Shown here piece by piece: positions 52,507 through 61,093 of a stretch of 64,000 bases of DNA. A program made the position numbers and the translations under genes. This stretch comes from an uncultured Zoogloea sp. (GTDB lineage Bacteria; Pseudomonadota; Gammaproteobacteria; Burkholderiales; Rhodocyclaceae), in contig CALBTT010000228.1 in assembly GCA_937967645.1 (NCBI GenBank), positions 1-64,000 of the forward strand. The letters are read 5' to 3'. Under the pieces are notes generated by a model, which was given only the letters and a program-made list of their open reading frames with translations, was not told the origin of the DNA and did not search any database. Within the stretch, counting starts at the first letter, position 1. Every line of letters begins with the position of its first letter.

Positions 52507-54705
52507 TCAGTAATCGGCGCGCAGCGGCGCGGCCGGGTCGTAGGGCTTGATGCCGGCGCGGATCATCGCCGGGGAAATGCCCAGGGCCCAGGCACCGGCT
52601 ACCGCCGCCAGCAGGTTGGACAGCACGCCCGGCTCGGCATCTGCGCCGTTGGCGAGCATCACCACTTCGCTGGTGGCGGCCAGGACTTCCTCGCTCTCGC
52701 CGGTGGCCAGGATCAGCTTGCCATCGCGGGCATACACCGTGCGCTTGCCGCCGGCACGGGCCTCGGCGATCGCGGCGGCGGCGGAGTCCACCGCGTAGAA
52801 GATCACCTCGCCGTCGGACAGCGGCGCCATCTCGACCACCGCCGGATCTTCAGCGTTGAGCACCGCGGCGCCGTAGGACAGCACCAGATCCACCTGGGTG
52901 CGGAACACGTTCCAGACCTTCTCGGGGCTGTCGATGTAGAACTCGCCGTAATGCAGCTCCGGATCCACATTGGTCACCACGCCGACCAGGCAGCGGTCGT
53001 ACACCGTGCCATCGGCCAGGATGCTACGGCAGCCGTTCTCGAAGACGGCAGCCTCGACGGAGCGGTTCATCAGCACCCGTTCGGCGGCATCCCAGTTGGT
53101 GCCCTCGGCGGTCTCGACCTGACGGCCGTCCAGGAACACGCCCTGGCTGCTGGCCAGCCCGGTGTACTGGCCGGAGATGCGCAGGAGGTGGGCGATCAGG
53201 CGCGCCACCGGGGTCTTGCCACGGCTGCCGGTCACACCGACCACCGGGATCCGGGCGTCCTCGTCCTTCTCGAACAGGTGATCGACGATGGCCTCGCCCA
53301 CCGGGCGCGGCTGACCGACCCCCGGCTTGATGTGCATCAGCAGGCCAGGCCCGGCATTGACTTCGACAATGGCGCCCTGCTGCACGTCCAGCGGCTTGGA
53401 GATGTCTTCGCAGACCAGATCCACGCCGGCAATGTCGAGGCCGACGATGCGCGCCGCCAGGCAGGCTAGCTCGGCGGTGTCCGGATGGACTTCATCCGTC
53501 ACGTCGAAGGCCATGTTGCTGGTGCGGACGATCATCACCTCCTGGCCGACGGGCGGCACCGATGCGCCGGTGAAGCCCTGGCGGGCCACCTCCATCTGGG
53601 CGGCGGGGTAACGGTCGAGCTTGATCAGGTAGAGGGGGAATTCATGTTCCACGCCACGCCGCGGATCGGAGTTGATCTGGGTCTCGATCAGTTCGTCGAT
53701 GGTGTGCTCGCCGTCGCCGACCACGGACACCATATCGCCCTTATTGGCCGCCACCATCTTGCCGCCCACCACCAGCAGGCGATGTTCGGCGCCGCGGATG
53801 AAGCGCTCGACGATGACCTCCGAGCCTTCGGCGGCCGACAGCGGATACAACTCGCGGATCTCGTCGGCACTGCGCACGTTGGTGAACACACCGCGAGCAT
53901 GGTTGCCGTCGCTGGGCTTGATCACCACCGGGAAGCCGATGTCCTCGGCGGCCTCGATGGCATCTTCGACGCCGTTGACGATGCGGCCTTCGGGGATCGG
54001 CACGCCGCAGGATTCGAGCAGGGTCTTGGTGAGGTCCTTCTCCCGCGAGATGCTCTCGGCGATGGCCGGCGTGCGGTCGGTCTCGGCAGTCCAGATGCGG
54101 CGCTGACGCGCCCCGTAGCCCAGCTGCACGAGGTTGCCCTCGGCCAGCAGCCGGATGAAGGGAATACGCCGGCTCTTGTCGGCCGCCGCCTCGACGATGC
54201 AGCGAGTGCTCGGGCCGAGCATGTGGGTGTCCACCAGGTCGCGCAGGCGCGCCACCGCGGCATCCACGTCATACGGGCGGCCCTCGATGGCCGCCATCAG
54301 CAGGTCGTGGCCCATGTTGAGGGCCGCCATCGACACGTCCTTCTGCCAGGCGCGGATGACCACTTTGTAGACACCGCGCAGGGAAGTCTCCCGGGCCTTG
54401 CCGAAACCGCCGGTCATCCCGGCCAGGTTCTGCAGCTCCAGGGTGACGTGCTCGAGGATGTGGCCGGGCCAGGTACCGTCCCGCAGGCGCTGCAGGAAAC
54501 CGCCCCGCTCGCCGATGCTGCAGCGATGCTCGATCAGGGTCGGCAGCATCGCGGTCAAGCGCTCGTAAAACCCGGGAATGACGTTGGACGGACAGTCCTC
54601 CAGGTCGTGGATGTCGACCCAGGCTTCAAGGACGGAACGGTAAGTCCAGATGTTCGGTCCCCGCAGATGGAGCACGTTGAGGAATTCGATCGTTTTGTTG
54701 GTCAT
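52507..54705 (-). CDS. cphA': Truncated cyanophycin synthetase paralogue CphA'
   Basis: A 732-residue relative of CphA, first gene of a leftward pair with cphA. The N-terminal and ATP-grasp domains are intact (VVIKPSDGNHARGVF, EVNAGPGLLMHIKP). The Mur-ligase-like part is altered: its P-loop reads GSRGKTPVARL (about 491-501) instead of GTNGKTTT, and the protein stops before the third domain that carries DYGHN in CphA. Adjacent cphA/cphA' pairs are known in betaproteobacteria such as Cupriavidus. CphA2 of cyanobacteria, with a degenerate Mur domain, polymerises Asp-Arg dipeptides; a similar role here is an inference. Confidence 0.9.
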   Translation of the reverse strand: MTNKTIEFLNVLHLRGPNIWTYRSVLEAWVDIHDLEDCPSNVIPGFYERLTAMLPTLIEHRCSIGERGGFLQRLRDGTWPGHILEHVTLELQNLAGMTGGFGKARETSLRGVYKVVIRAWQKDVSMAALNMGHDLLMAAIEGRPYDVDAAVARLRDLVDTHMLGPSTRCIVEAAADKSRRIPFIRLLAEGNLVQLGYGARQRRIWTAETDRTPAIAESISREKDLTKTLLESCGVPIPEGRIVNGVEDAIEAAEDIGFPVVIKPSDGNHARGVFTNVRSADEIRELYPLSAAEGSEVIVERFIRGAEHRLLVVGGKMVAANKGDMVSVVGDGEHTIDELIETQINSDPRRGVEHEFPLYLIKLDRYPAAQMEVARQGFTGASVPPVGQEVMIVRTSNMAFDVTDEVHPDTAELACLAARIVGLDIAGVDLVCEDISKPLDVQQGAIVEVNAGPGLLMHIKPGVGQPRPVGEAIVDHLFEKDEDARIPVVGVTGSRGKTPVARLIAHLLRISGQYTGLASSQGVFLDGRQVETAEGTNWDAAERVLMNRSVEAAVFENGCRSILADGTVYDRCLVGVVTNVDPELHYGEFYIDSPEKVWNVFRTQVDLVLSYGAAVLNAEDPAVVEMAPLSDGEVIFYAVDSAAAAIAEARAGGKRTVYARDGKLILATGESEEVLAATSEVVMLANGADAEPGVLSNLLAAVAGAWALGISPAMIRAGIKPYDPAAPLRADY

Positions 54706-54808
54706 GGACGAGGCTATTGAAAGGACGGGCTGGATAGCGGCACGGTGCGGAAAAAGCTGAACATCCCCTTAACGCGGCAAGGCCTGTTTGGATTACCGCT
54801 GTAAAGAA

Positions 54809-54848
54809 TATACACAACCTGACCATACTGCCTGCCACCGGGTGTATA
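54809..54848. promoter_or_regulatory. Inverted TATACAC/GTGTATA pair in the cphA'-ABC transporter control region
   Basis: TATACAC (54809-54815) and GTGTATA (54842-54848) lie with centres 33 bp apart, about three helical turns, in the 225-base divergent gap. Rightward TTGGAT (54788) and TATACA (54809) could be a weak promoter. The pair is a candidate shared operator. Confidence 0.4.
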
Positions 54849-54930
54849 CGCGCCTGTAACGAGTCAGTAAACTTCGATCGCAATTTTGCCCCACGCCGGC
54901 CCTTTTCTGTGGCCTTATCGCGTCCCCGAG

Positions 54931-57258
54931 ATGAATTCCCAATTGAATTCCCAATCCGCGCCTCTGCCTTCCGCCTATTCCGACTACCTCGGCCCGGCTG
55001 TCCCCGATACCTGGCGGGCCCGGCTTGACCCCGCCCTCGCGCCCGACGAGAAGGTGCTCGCCAGCCTCGCGCTGGACCTGGACAGCCAGCTTCACTTCCG
55101 CAACGGCCTGGTGGCGTTGACCAGCACGCGCCTGATGGCCTGGTCCGAGACCAGCGAGGCCTGGCAATCCTGGCCCTTCCGCGACGGCCTGACCCTGCGC
55201 CACAAGGATCACGCGGGCGTGGCCAGCCTGGACCTGGTGGACGCCGATGGCAAGCTGGCCGGCTGGCGCTTCACGCTGGCCCAGGACCCGGCCGCCCGCA
55301 ACCTGGCCGACCGTTTCAAGGCGCAGCTCGAGTGCGTGCTGGCCGGCCGCCAGCCGCAGCCGCCGGAGCCGCTCACCTGCCCCACCTGCGACGCGCCGCT
55401 TCCTCCGGGCACCGACGAATGCCCGACCTGTGCGCGGGAGATCCACACTCCGCCCTCCACCTGGACCCTCTTCCGACTGTGGCGCTTCGCCCAACCCTAC
55501 AAGAAGCAGCTGCTCGCCGGCTTCATCCTGACCCTGGTGTCCACAGCCGCCACTCTGGTACCGCCCTACCTCACCATGCCGCTGATGGACGAGGTGCTGA
55601 TCCCCTTCCAGAACGGCCAGCCCATCGACACGATCAAGGTCATGACCCTGCTGGGCGGCCTGCTGGTAGCCGCCGTGTTTGCCTGGGGCCTGGGCTGGGC
55701 CAAGACCTTCATCCTGGCCCTGGTCAGCGAGCGCATCGGCGCCGACCTGCGCACCACCACCTATGAGCATCTGCAGGGCTTGTCCCTGGAATACTTCGGC
55801 GGCAAGCGCACCGGCGACCTGATGTCACGGATCGGGGCCGAGACCGACCGGATCTGCCTGTTCCTGTCGATGAACCTTCTCGACTTCGCCACCGACGTGC
55901 TGATGATCACCATGACCGCGGTGATCCTGGTGTCGATCAATCCGTGGCTGGCCCTCGTCACCCTGGTCCCGCTGCCCTTCATCGCCTGGCTCATCCATAC
56001 CGTGCGCGACAAGCTGCGCTACGGCTTCGAGCAGGTGGACCGGGTGTGGTCGGAAGTCACCAGCGTGCTGGCTGACACCATCCCCGGCATCCGGGTGGTC
56101 AAGGCCTTCGCCCAGGAGAAGCGCGAGGTGGCGCGCTTCCGCGAAGCCAACGCCCGCAACCTGGCGGTGAACGACCGGGTCAACAAGGTGTGGTCGGTGT
56201 TTTCTCCCACCGTCACGCTGATGACCGAGATCGGCCTGCTGATCGTGTGGGGCTTCGGCATCTGGCTGGTGTCCAAGAACGACGTCACCGTCGGTACCCT
56301 GGCCGCCTTCATCGCCTACATCTCGCGCTTCTACACCCGCCTCGACTCCATGAGCCGGATCGTCTCGGTGACCCAGAAGGCGGCCGCCGGTGCCAAGCGC
56401 ATCTTCGACATCCTCGACCACGTCTCCAGCGTGCCCGACCCGGCCACCCCCCAGCACCTGCCCAAGGTCACCGGTGCCATCGAGGTCAAGCGGGTGGGCT
56501 TCCGCTATGGCAACCGCACCATCCTGCGCGGCGTGGACCTGAACATCGCGCCGGGCGAGATGATCGGCCTGGTCGGCCACTCCGGCTCGGGCAAGAGCAC
56601 CCTGGTCAACCTGATCTGTCGTTTCTACGACGTCACCGACGGTTCGATCCGCATCGAAGGCATGGACATCCGCTCGGTGCCGGTGTCGGAGTACCGCCGC
56701 AACATCGGCCTGGTGCTGCAGGAGCCCTTCCTGTTCTTCGGCACCATCGCCGAGAACATTGCCTACGGCAAGCCGGATGCCACCCGCGACGAGATCATCG
56801 CCGCCGCCCGGGCTGCCCACGCCCACGACTTCATCCTGCGCCTGCCCCAGGGCTACGACTCCCTGGTCGGCGAGCGCGGCCAGGCCCTGTCGGGCGGCGA
56901 GCGCCAGCGCATCTCCATCGCCCGCGCCCTGCTCATCGACCCACGCATCCTGATCCTCGACGAGGCCACCTCGGCGGTGGATACCGAGACCGAGATGGAG
57001 ATCCAGGCGGCCCTCGAGAACCTCATCCGCGGCCGCACCACCATCGCCATCGCCCACCGCCTGTCCACCCTGCGCAAGGCCGACCGGCTGGTGGTGCTCG
57101 ACCGGGGCCAGATCGTCGAGATCGGCAACCACGACACCCTGATGGAAAAACAGGGCGCCTACTTCCGCCTGTATGAAGCCCAGACCCGGAAGCTGGACGA
57201 CGACGCCATCGGTGGCGAACCCCGCGCGCCCCAGCACCGCGAACATGCACCCGCCTGA
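54931..57258 (+). CDS. ABC exporter associated with cyanophycin genes, with PH-like and zinc-ribbon N-terminus
   Basis: A 775-residue half-transporter fused to an unusual N-terminus. Residues about 25-130 look like a PH-like beta domain (DEKVLASLALDLDSQ, LTSTRLMAW), then a zinc ribbon CPTC-x10-CPTC (about 150-168), then a six-helix ABC exporter domain (about 180-480) and an ATPase domain with GHSGSGKST (about 549), LSGGERQ (653) and ILILDEATS (673). From memory, homologues next to cphA are named cyanophycin metabolism-associated ABC transporter. Substrate is unknown. ATG 54931 is chosen; a TTG 15 codons upstream is less likely. It is divergent from cphA' and precedes a DUF1854 gene. Confidence 0.88.
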   Translation: MNSQLNSQSAPLPSAYSDYLGPAVPDTWRARLDPALAPDEKVLASLALDLDSQLHFRNGLVALTSTRLMAWSETSEAWQSWPFRDGLTLRHKDHAGVASLDLVDADGKLAGWRFTLAQDPAARNLADRFKAQLECVLAGRQPQPPEPLTCPTCDAPLPPGTDECPTCAREIHTPPSTWTLFRLWRFAQPYKKQLLAGFILTLVSTAATLVPPYLTMPLMDEVLIPFQNGQPIDTIKVMTLLGGLLVAAVFAWGLGWAKTFILALVSERIGADLRTTTYEHLQGLSLEYFGGKRTGDLMSRIGAETDRICLFLSMNLLDFATDVLMITMTAVILVSINPWLALVTLVPLPFIAWLIHTVRDKLRYGFEQVDRVWSEVTSVLADTIPGIRVVKAFAQEKREVARFREANARNLAVNDRVNKVWSVFSPTVTLMTEIGLLIVWGFGIWLVSKNDVTVGTLAAFIAYISRFYTRLDSMSRIVSVTQKAAAGAKRIFDILDHVSSVPDPATPQHLPKVTGAIEVKRVGFRYGNRTILRGVDLNIAPGEMIGLVGHSGSGKSTLVNLICRFYDVTDGSIRIEGMDIRSVPVSEYRRNIGLVLQEPFLFFGTIAENIAYGKPDATRDEIIAAARAAHAHDFILRLPQGYDSLVGERGQALSGGERQRISIARALLIDPRILILDEATSAVDTETEMEIQAALENLIRGRTTIAIAHRLSTLRKADRLVVLDRGQIVEIGNHDTLMEKQGAYFRLYEAQTRKLDDDAIGGEPRAPQHREHAPA

Positions 57259-57268
57259 AGATCACGCC

Positions 57269-57736
57269 ATGTCCCAGCAGAACCTGCCCCTCAGCCGCAA
57301 CAGCTTCGGCCACCTCATGTTCACCGACGGCGATGGCAAGGCCCACCTGGTCACCCCGGTGCGGGCCTTTCCCATCGCCGCCCCCGCCGAGAACATCGGC
57401 CTGATCAACACCGATGGCGAGGAGGTGGCCTGGATCGAACGCCTGGCCGATCTGGCCGACGCCCCCCGGCGCCTGCTCGAAGAAGAAATGGCCAGCCGGG
57501 AGTTCATCCCGGTGATCCAGCGCATCCACCGGGTCTCCAGCTTCGCCTGCCCCAGCACCTGGGAGATCGAGACCGACCGGGGCACCACCAGCATGGTCCT
57601 GAAAGGCGAGGAGGACATCCGCCGCCTCACCAGCCCGGCCCTGATGATCGCCGACAGCCGCGGCATCAACTTCCTGATCCGGGACCGTTACGCATTGGAC
57701 GCACACAGCAAGCGCCTGCTCGACCGCTTCCTGTAA
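57269..57736 (+). CDS. DUF1854 protein associated with cyanophycin genes
   Basis: A 155-residue soluble protein with no signal peptide or membrane helix. Motifs such as LVTPVRAFPIAAP, DGEEVAWIERL, SFACPSTWEIETDRG and LMIADSRGINFLIRD match the DUF1854 family, which occurs with cphA and the ABC transporter in betaproteobacteria (from memory). The repeated beta-strand pattern suggests a small binding domain. ATG 57269 is 10 bases past the ABC stop; ATG 57245 would overlap it. Function unknown. Confidence 0.88.
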   Translation: MSQQNLPLSRNSFGHLMFTDGDGKAHLVTPVRAFPIAAPAENIGLINTDGEEVAWIERLADLADAPRRLLEEEMASREFIPVIQRIHRVSSFACPSTWEIETDRGTTSMVLKGEEDIRRLTSPALMIADSRGINFLIRDRYALDAHSKRLLDRFL

Positions 57737-57743
57737 CTCAGGC

Positions 57744-57766
57744 GGTCCCCCTGCGACGGGGGGACC
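57744..57766 (+). terminator. Stem-loop after the DUF1854 gene
   Basis: GGTCCCCC (57744-57751) and GGGGGACC (57759-57766) form an 8-bp stem 7 bases past the stop. It lacks a T tract and lies between convergent genes. Confidence 0.6.
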
Positions 57767-57783
57767 CGTCGCCCACCACCGGC

Positions 57784-58593
57784 TCAGTCTCCGCCGCCGC
57801 AGCCGCCTCCACAGCCGCTGCCGCCATCTCCCCCACCATCACCGCCAGTGCCGCCGTCGCCGCCGTCGCCCCCCGCGTCGGAATCCCCGGCACACCCGCC
57901 CCCCGACCCACCACAGCCGATGTCGGTGGCGCAATAGGCGTCGCCCGTACGGGTGCCGTCCGGCCCCATGCAGTTCAGGGCGTAACGGAAGCCATCGGGG
58001 ATCAGTAACAGTCCGTCGAGGGCGAACAGCGTGGGAAGGCGCGCCGGCTTGCGCGGGTCGATGCCCTCCAGGCGGCAGGCCTGCAGCCAGGTACGCCGGA
58101 GGCCACTGCGGGCGGCAGTCGGCATGGCCATGTATTCGGCCGGCGTGTGGTCCAGGAAGCGCCCGAGGCCCTGCCGGCAAAACAGCCGGTAACCCTTGGT
58201 GAACAGGATGAACTCATGCCAGGCCACATCCACCGCCTGGCTCGGCATCGACACCATGCGCCCCTGGGCGGCCAGCGCCACGCGGAAGAAGTTGCGCAAC
58301 TCCCGGATGACCATCTCCGCCTGCGCCTCACTGAGGTGAGGGTAGTGCTCTCTCACCTTGCGCGCCAGCCCCGGCGGAAAACGGAACCGGGCCAGGAAGC
58401 GGGCCCGGGCACCCTGGCGCCGACTGCGCCAGACCAGCCCCAAGAGGATCAGGGCACTGCCGCCCAGCAGCAGACGCGGAATCCACGGGCTGGCCTCCGG
58501 CTGAGCATGGATGAAGAACGCAAGTCCGACCGCTCCCAACAAGGCGACCGCCAGGCGCCGCCTGCCACTCACACCGCTCATCACCCCTCCCAT
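57784..58593 (-). CDS. Membrane protein with VDVAWHEFI motif and Gly/Cys-rich tail
   Basis: A 269-residue protein with two N-terminal membrane segments (about 13-30 and 38-56), a helical cytoplasmic domain with VDVAWHEFILFTKGY (121-135) and a later FLDHTPAEYM (147-156), then a low-complexity C-terminus (226-269) of Gly, Asp and six Cys. The WHEFI-plus-His pattern resembles glycine-rich-domain (GRDP-like) proteins, whose histidines are conserved but whose function is unknown. ATG at 58581 is an alternative start. It is convergent with the DUF1854 gene and probably unrelated to cyanophycin. Confidence 0.8.
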   Translation of the reverse strand: MGGVMSGVSGRRRLAVALLGAVGLAFFIHAQPEASPWIPRLLLGGSALILLGLVWRSRRQGARARFLARFRFPPGLARKVREHYPHLSEAQAEMVIRELRNFFRVALAAQGRMVSMPSQAVDVAWHEFILFTKGYRLFCRQGLGRFLDHTPAEYMAMPTAARSGLRRTWLQACRLEGIDPRKPARLPTLFALDGLLLIPDGFRYALNCMGPDGTRTGDAYCATDIGCGGSGGGCAGDSDAGGDGGDGGTGGDGGGDGGSGCGGGCGGGD

Positions 58594-58765
58594 GGCGCTG
58601 GATATCAGGACGGCATTCTACCCGGGGCCAGCAAGCGTGCCCTCGCGAGCGCCTCGGCGCGAGGCCCGCATGCCATCACAGCGCCTTAACATTTCCGCAG
58701 CCGCCCGGTAACGCGCGCTTCTTAGTCTTGCCTTGAAGGCCATTTCGCCGAATCGAGGAGACTTC

Positions 58766-59359
58766 ATGAAGGACTTTCTGCGTGCACTGGAACTCCAGCG
58801 CTGGGACGACCACCGCTTCTACCACCACAGCCGGGTCAACCAGACCCTGCACTTCATCAGCGCGGTGAGCTTCCTCATCGCCTACTCCCTGGTCTTCGTC
58901 GAGCCCGTCAAGGCAGCGCTGATCGGCTGGCTGGTGTCGATGGTGACCCGCCAGTCCGGCCATTTCTTCTTCGAGCCCCTGGGCTTCGATGAGGAAAACC
59001 AGGTCAGCAACGAATACAAGGAGGCCGTGAAGGTCGGCTACAACCTGCAACGCAAGGTCGTGCTGCTCAGCATCTGGGCCTTCATCCCGGTCGCCCTGTG
59101 GATCAACCCGACCTTCTTCGGGCTGTTCGAGGCACACCGCGAGATCGACGGCTTCATCGACCACCTGGGCATCCTGTGGCTGGCCCTGGGCGTCGCTGGC
59201 CTGCTCTTCCGCACCGTGCACCTGTTCTTCATCCGCGACGTGCAGACCGGGCTGGTCTGGCTGACCAAGATCCTCACCGACCCGTACCACGACATCAAGC
59301 TGTACCACAAGGCGCCGCTGCACCTGCTGCGCGACCTGCGCGCCCGCCAGGCCGTCTGA
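58766..59359 (+). CDS. Mpo1/DUF962-like integral membrane protein
   Basis: A 197-residue protein with about four membrane segments. The N-terminal half has WDDHRFYHHSRVNQTLHF and, after two helices, GHFFFEPLGFDEEN, giving the H...N..H and HF.FE spacing typical of Mpo1/DUF962 proteins, which in yeast act as iron-dependent lipid alpha-oxygenases. The C-terminal half (two more helices) is not recognised. GAGGAG precedes the ATG; a strong terminator follows. Assignment to the family is by motif only. Confidence 0.65.
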   Translation: MKDFLRALELQRWDDHRFYHHSRVNQTLHFISAVSFLIAYSLVFVEPVKAALIGWLVSMVTRQSGHFFFEPLGFDEENQVSNEYKEAVKVGYNLQRKVVLLSIWAFIPVALWINPTFFGLFEAHREIDGFIDHLGILWLALGVAGLLFRTVHLFFIRDVQTGLVWLTKILTDPYHDIKLYHKAPLHLLRDLRARQAV

Positions 59360-59368
59360 GCCGCCATC

Positions 59369-59405
59369 CGCCGCTCCACCCCCTGCCGGGGCGGAGCGGC
59401 GTTTT
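59369..59405 (+). terminator. Terminator after the Mpo1-like gene
   Basis: CGCCGCTCC (59369-59377) pairs with GGAGCGGCG (59393-59401), extended by CCCC/GGGG inside, and is followed by TTTT. It ends a few bases before the convergent aminotransferase stop. Confidence 0.9.
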
Positions 59406-59410
59406 CACGT

Positions 59411-61069
59411 CTACTTCCCCGAAAAGCGATGGCGCACCATCTCCTTGAGAATCCGCCGGCGGATGCCCTTGTCGGTCAGCTGGCCGTCATGCCACCACCA
59501 GCCGTCCGCCTCCATCTGCCGGGCTGCGGCGACGAAGCGGTCGGCCACCGCCTCGAACTCCGCATCCCCGTAATTCAGGCTGAAGATGAAGCGGCCGGTC
59601 CCCACCCAGCTGAGGGCCAGCCCCTCGAGGCGCAGGTAATACTGCAGCATCCAGTTGTAACGGCTGGGGCGGGTGTACAACACCGTCCAGATCGTCGACA
59701 GGTTGGCCACCTGCACCGGCAGCCTGTCGGCCGCCAGCCGCGCGTTGAGCCGCGCCGCGCGGGCATTCCAGATGTCGTCCAGACCCTGGTAAAGGGCCTG
59801 GACCTCGGGGGTGTCGAGGCGCTCGAGGAATTCTGCCATCGCCCCCATCACGTGAGGGTGGGAGTTGAAGGTGCCGCGGGCAAAGCAGATGTCCGCCGGA
59901 CGGTCGTCCCGGTAGCGGCGCATCAGGTCGGCGCGGCCGCACACCACGCCCACCGGCAGCCCGCCGCCCAGGGTCTTGCCATAGGTCACCATGTCGGCCT
60001 TGACCCCGAAGTACTCCTGGGCGCCCCCCGGCGCCAGCCGGAAGCCCATGAAGACCTCGTCGAAGATCAGCGGGATCCCCCGCTCGGTGCACACCTCACG
60101 GAGCGCCTTCAGCCAGGCGGTGTAGGCCGCCCGGTCGAAACCGGCGCGACGACTGCTGTCCACCAGGGACGAATCCCCCGGCGCGGAGCCGTTGGGGTGG
60201 AGCGCCTGCAGCGGGTTGATCAGCACGCAGGCGATGTCCTTGCGCCGGCGCAGCACCCGCAGCGCATCCGGGTGCATGTCCTTCAGGGTGTAGGTCTGCT
60301 CCGCCGCCACCGGGTTGCCGACCCCGGGCTGCACATCGCCCCACCAGCCATGGTAGGCGCCGCAGAAGCGCACCAGATGGGTCCGCCGGGTGTGATAGCG
60401 GGCCAGACGCACGGCCTGCATCACCGCCTCGGTGCCCGACATGTGGAAGGACACTTCGTCCAGTCCCGAAATGGCCTTCAGGCGCTCGACGTTGTAGGCC
60501 AGCAGCGGATGGTAGGCCCCCAGCACCGGGCCCAGCGCCTCGACGCGCGCGCTGCCGCGGGCCATGCACGACTTGTAGAAGTCGTAGCCGAACACATTGA
60601 CGCCGTAGGAGCCGGTAAGGTCGTAGAGCACGTTGCCGTCCAGGTCGGTGACCGTGACGCCCTGCGAAGAGGCCACGAAGGCGCCCGCCTGCAGATGCGT
60701 GCGCACCATGCGGCTGTACTGGAAGGGCACCCGGTAGGCGCCGGTGAATTGCAGATCCGACACCCCGTCACGAACCACCGCCGTCTGCGCCGCGCTGTGC
60801 GCAAAGCGCGCCCGGTAAGCATCGGCCAGACGGAAGAAGCCCGCGCGGCGACTTGCCACCACCTCGGGCGGGGCGTCATCGGAACAGAAGAAGCCCGTCT
60901 CGTCGTACTCGTAGAACGGCAGCAACCGGGCCACCCGGCGGGACATCTTCGAGTGCCCCGCCAGCGAAGGGTGTTTGCCCTTCGACAGTTCCAGCCGGCG
61001 CTTCGCTTTCAACACCAGGGCCGGTAAGGCCATCACCCCCAGCCCGGCCAACATCCATGCATCTTCCAC
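59411..61069 (-). CDS. Membrane-anchored class III aminotransferase (glutamate-semialdehyde aminomutase-like)
   Basis: A PLP enzyme with an N-terminal hydrophobic helix (about 6-20) and a cytoplasmic class III aminotransferase domain. PLP motifs include SGTEA (about 211), FDEVFMGFR (Asp337) and YGKTLGGG with the Schiff-base Lys365. GTG at 61069 is chosen because GGAGAG lies 7 bases upstream, giving 552 residues; GTG 61084 and ATG 61054 are alternatives. The extra 100 residues before the catalytic core are unusual. It is divergent from a phosphatidylserine-decarboxylase-family gene, hinting at an amino-lipid substrate. Substrate not known. Confidence 0.85.
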   Translation of the reverse strand: MEDAWMLAGLGVMALPALVLKAKRRLELSKGKHPSLAGHSKMSRRVARLLPFYEYDETGFFCSDDAPPEVVASRRAGFFRLADAYRARFAHSAAQTAVVRDGVSDLQFTGAYRVPFQYSRMVRTHLQAGAFVASSQGVTVTDLDGNVLYDLTGSYGVNVFGYDFYKSCMARGSARVEALGPVLGAYHPLLAYNVERLKAISGLDEVSFHMSGTEAVMQAVRLARYHTRRTHLVRFCGAYHGWWGDVQPGVGNPVAAEQTYTLKDMHPDALRVLRRRKDIACVLINPLQALHPNGSAPGDSSLVDSSRRAGFDRAAYTAWLKALREVCTERGIPLIFDEVFMGFRLAPGGAQEYFGVKADMVTYGKTLGGGLPVGVVCGRADLMRRYRDDRPADICFARGTFNSHPHVMGAMAEFLERLDTPEVQALYQGLDDIWNARAARLNARLAADRLPVQVANLSTIWTVLYTRPSRYNWMLQYYLRLEGLALSWVGTGRFIFSLNYGDAEFEAVADRFVAAARQMEADGWWWHDGQLTDKGIRRRILKEMVRHRFSGK

Positions 61070-61093
61070 GCCTGTGCTCTCCACAACTGAAAG

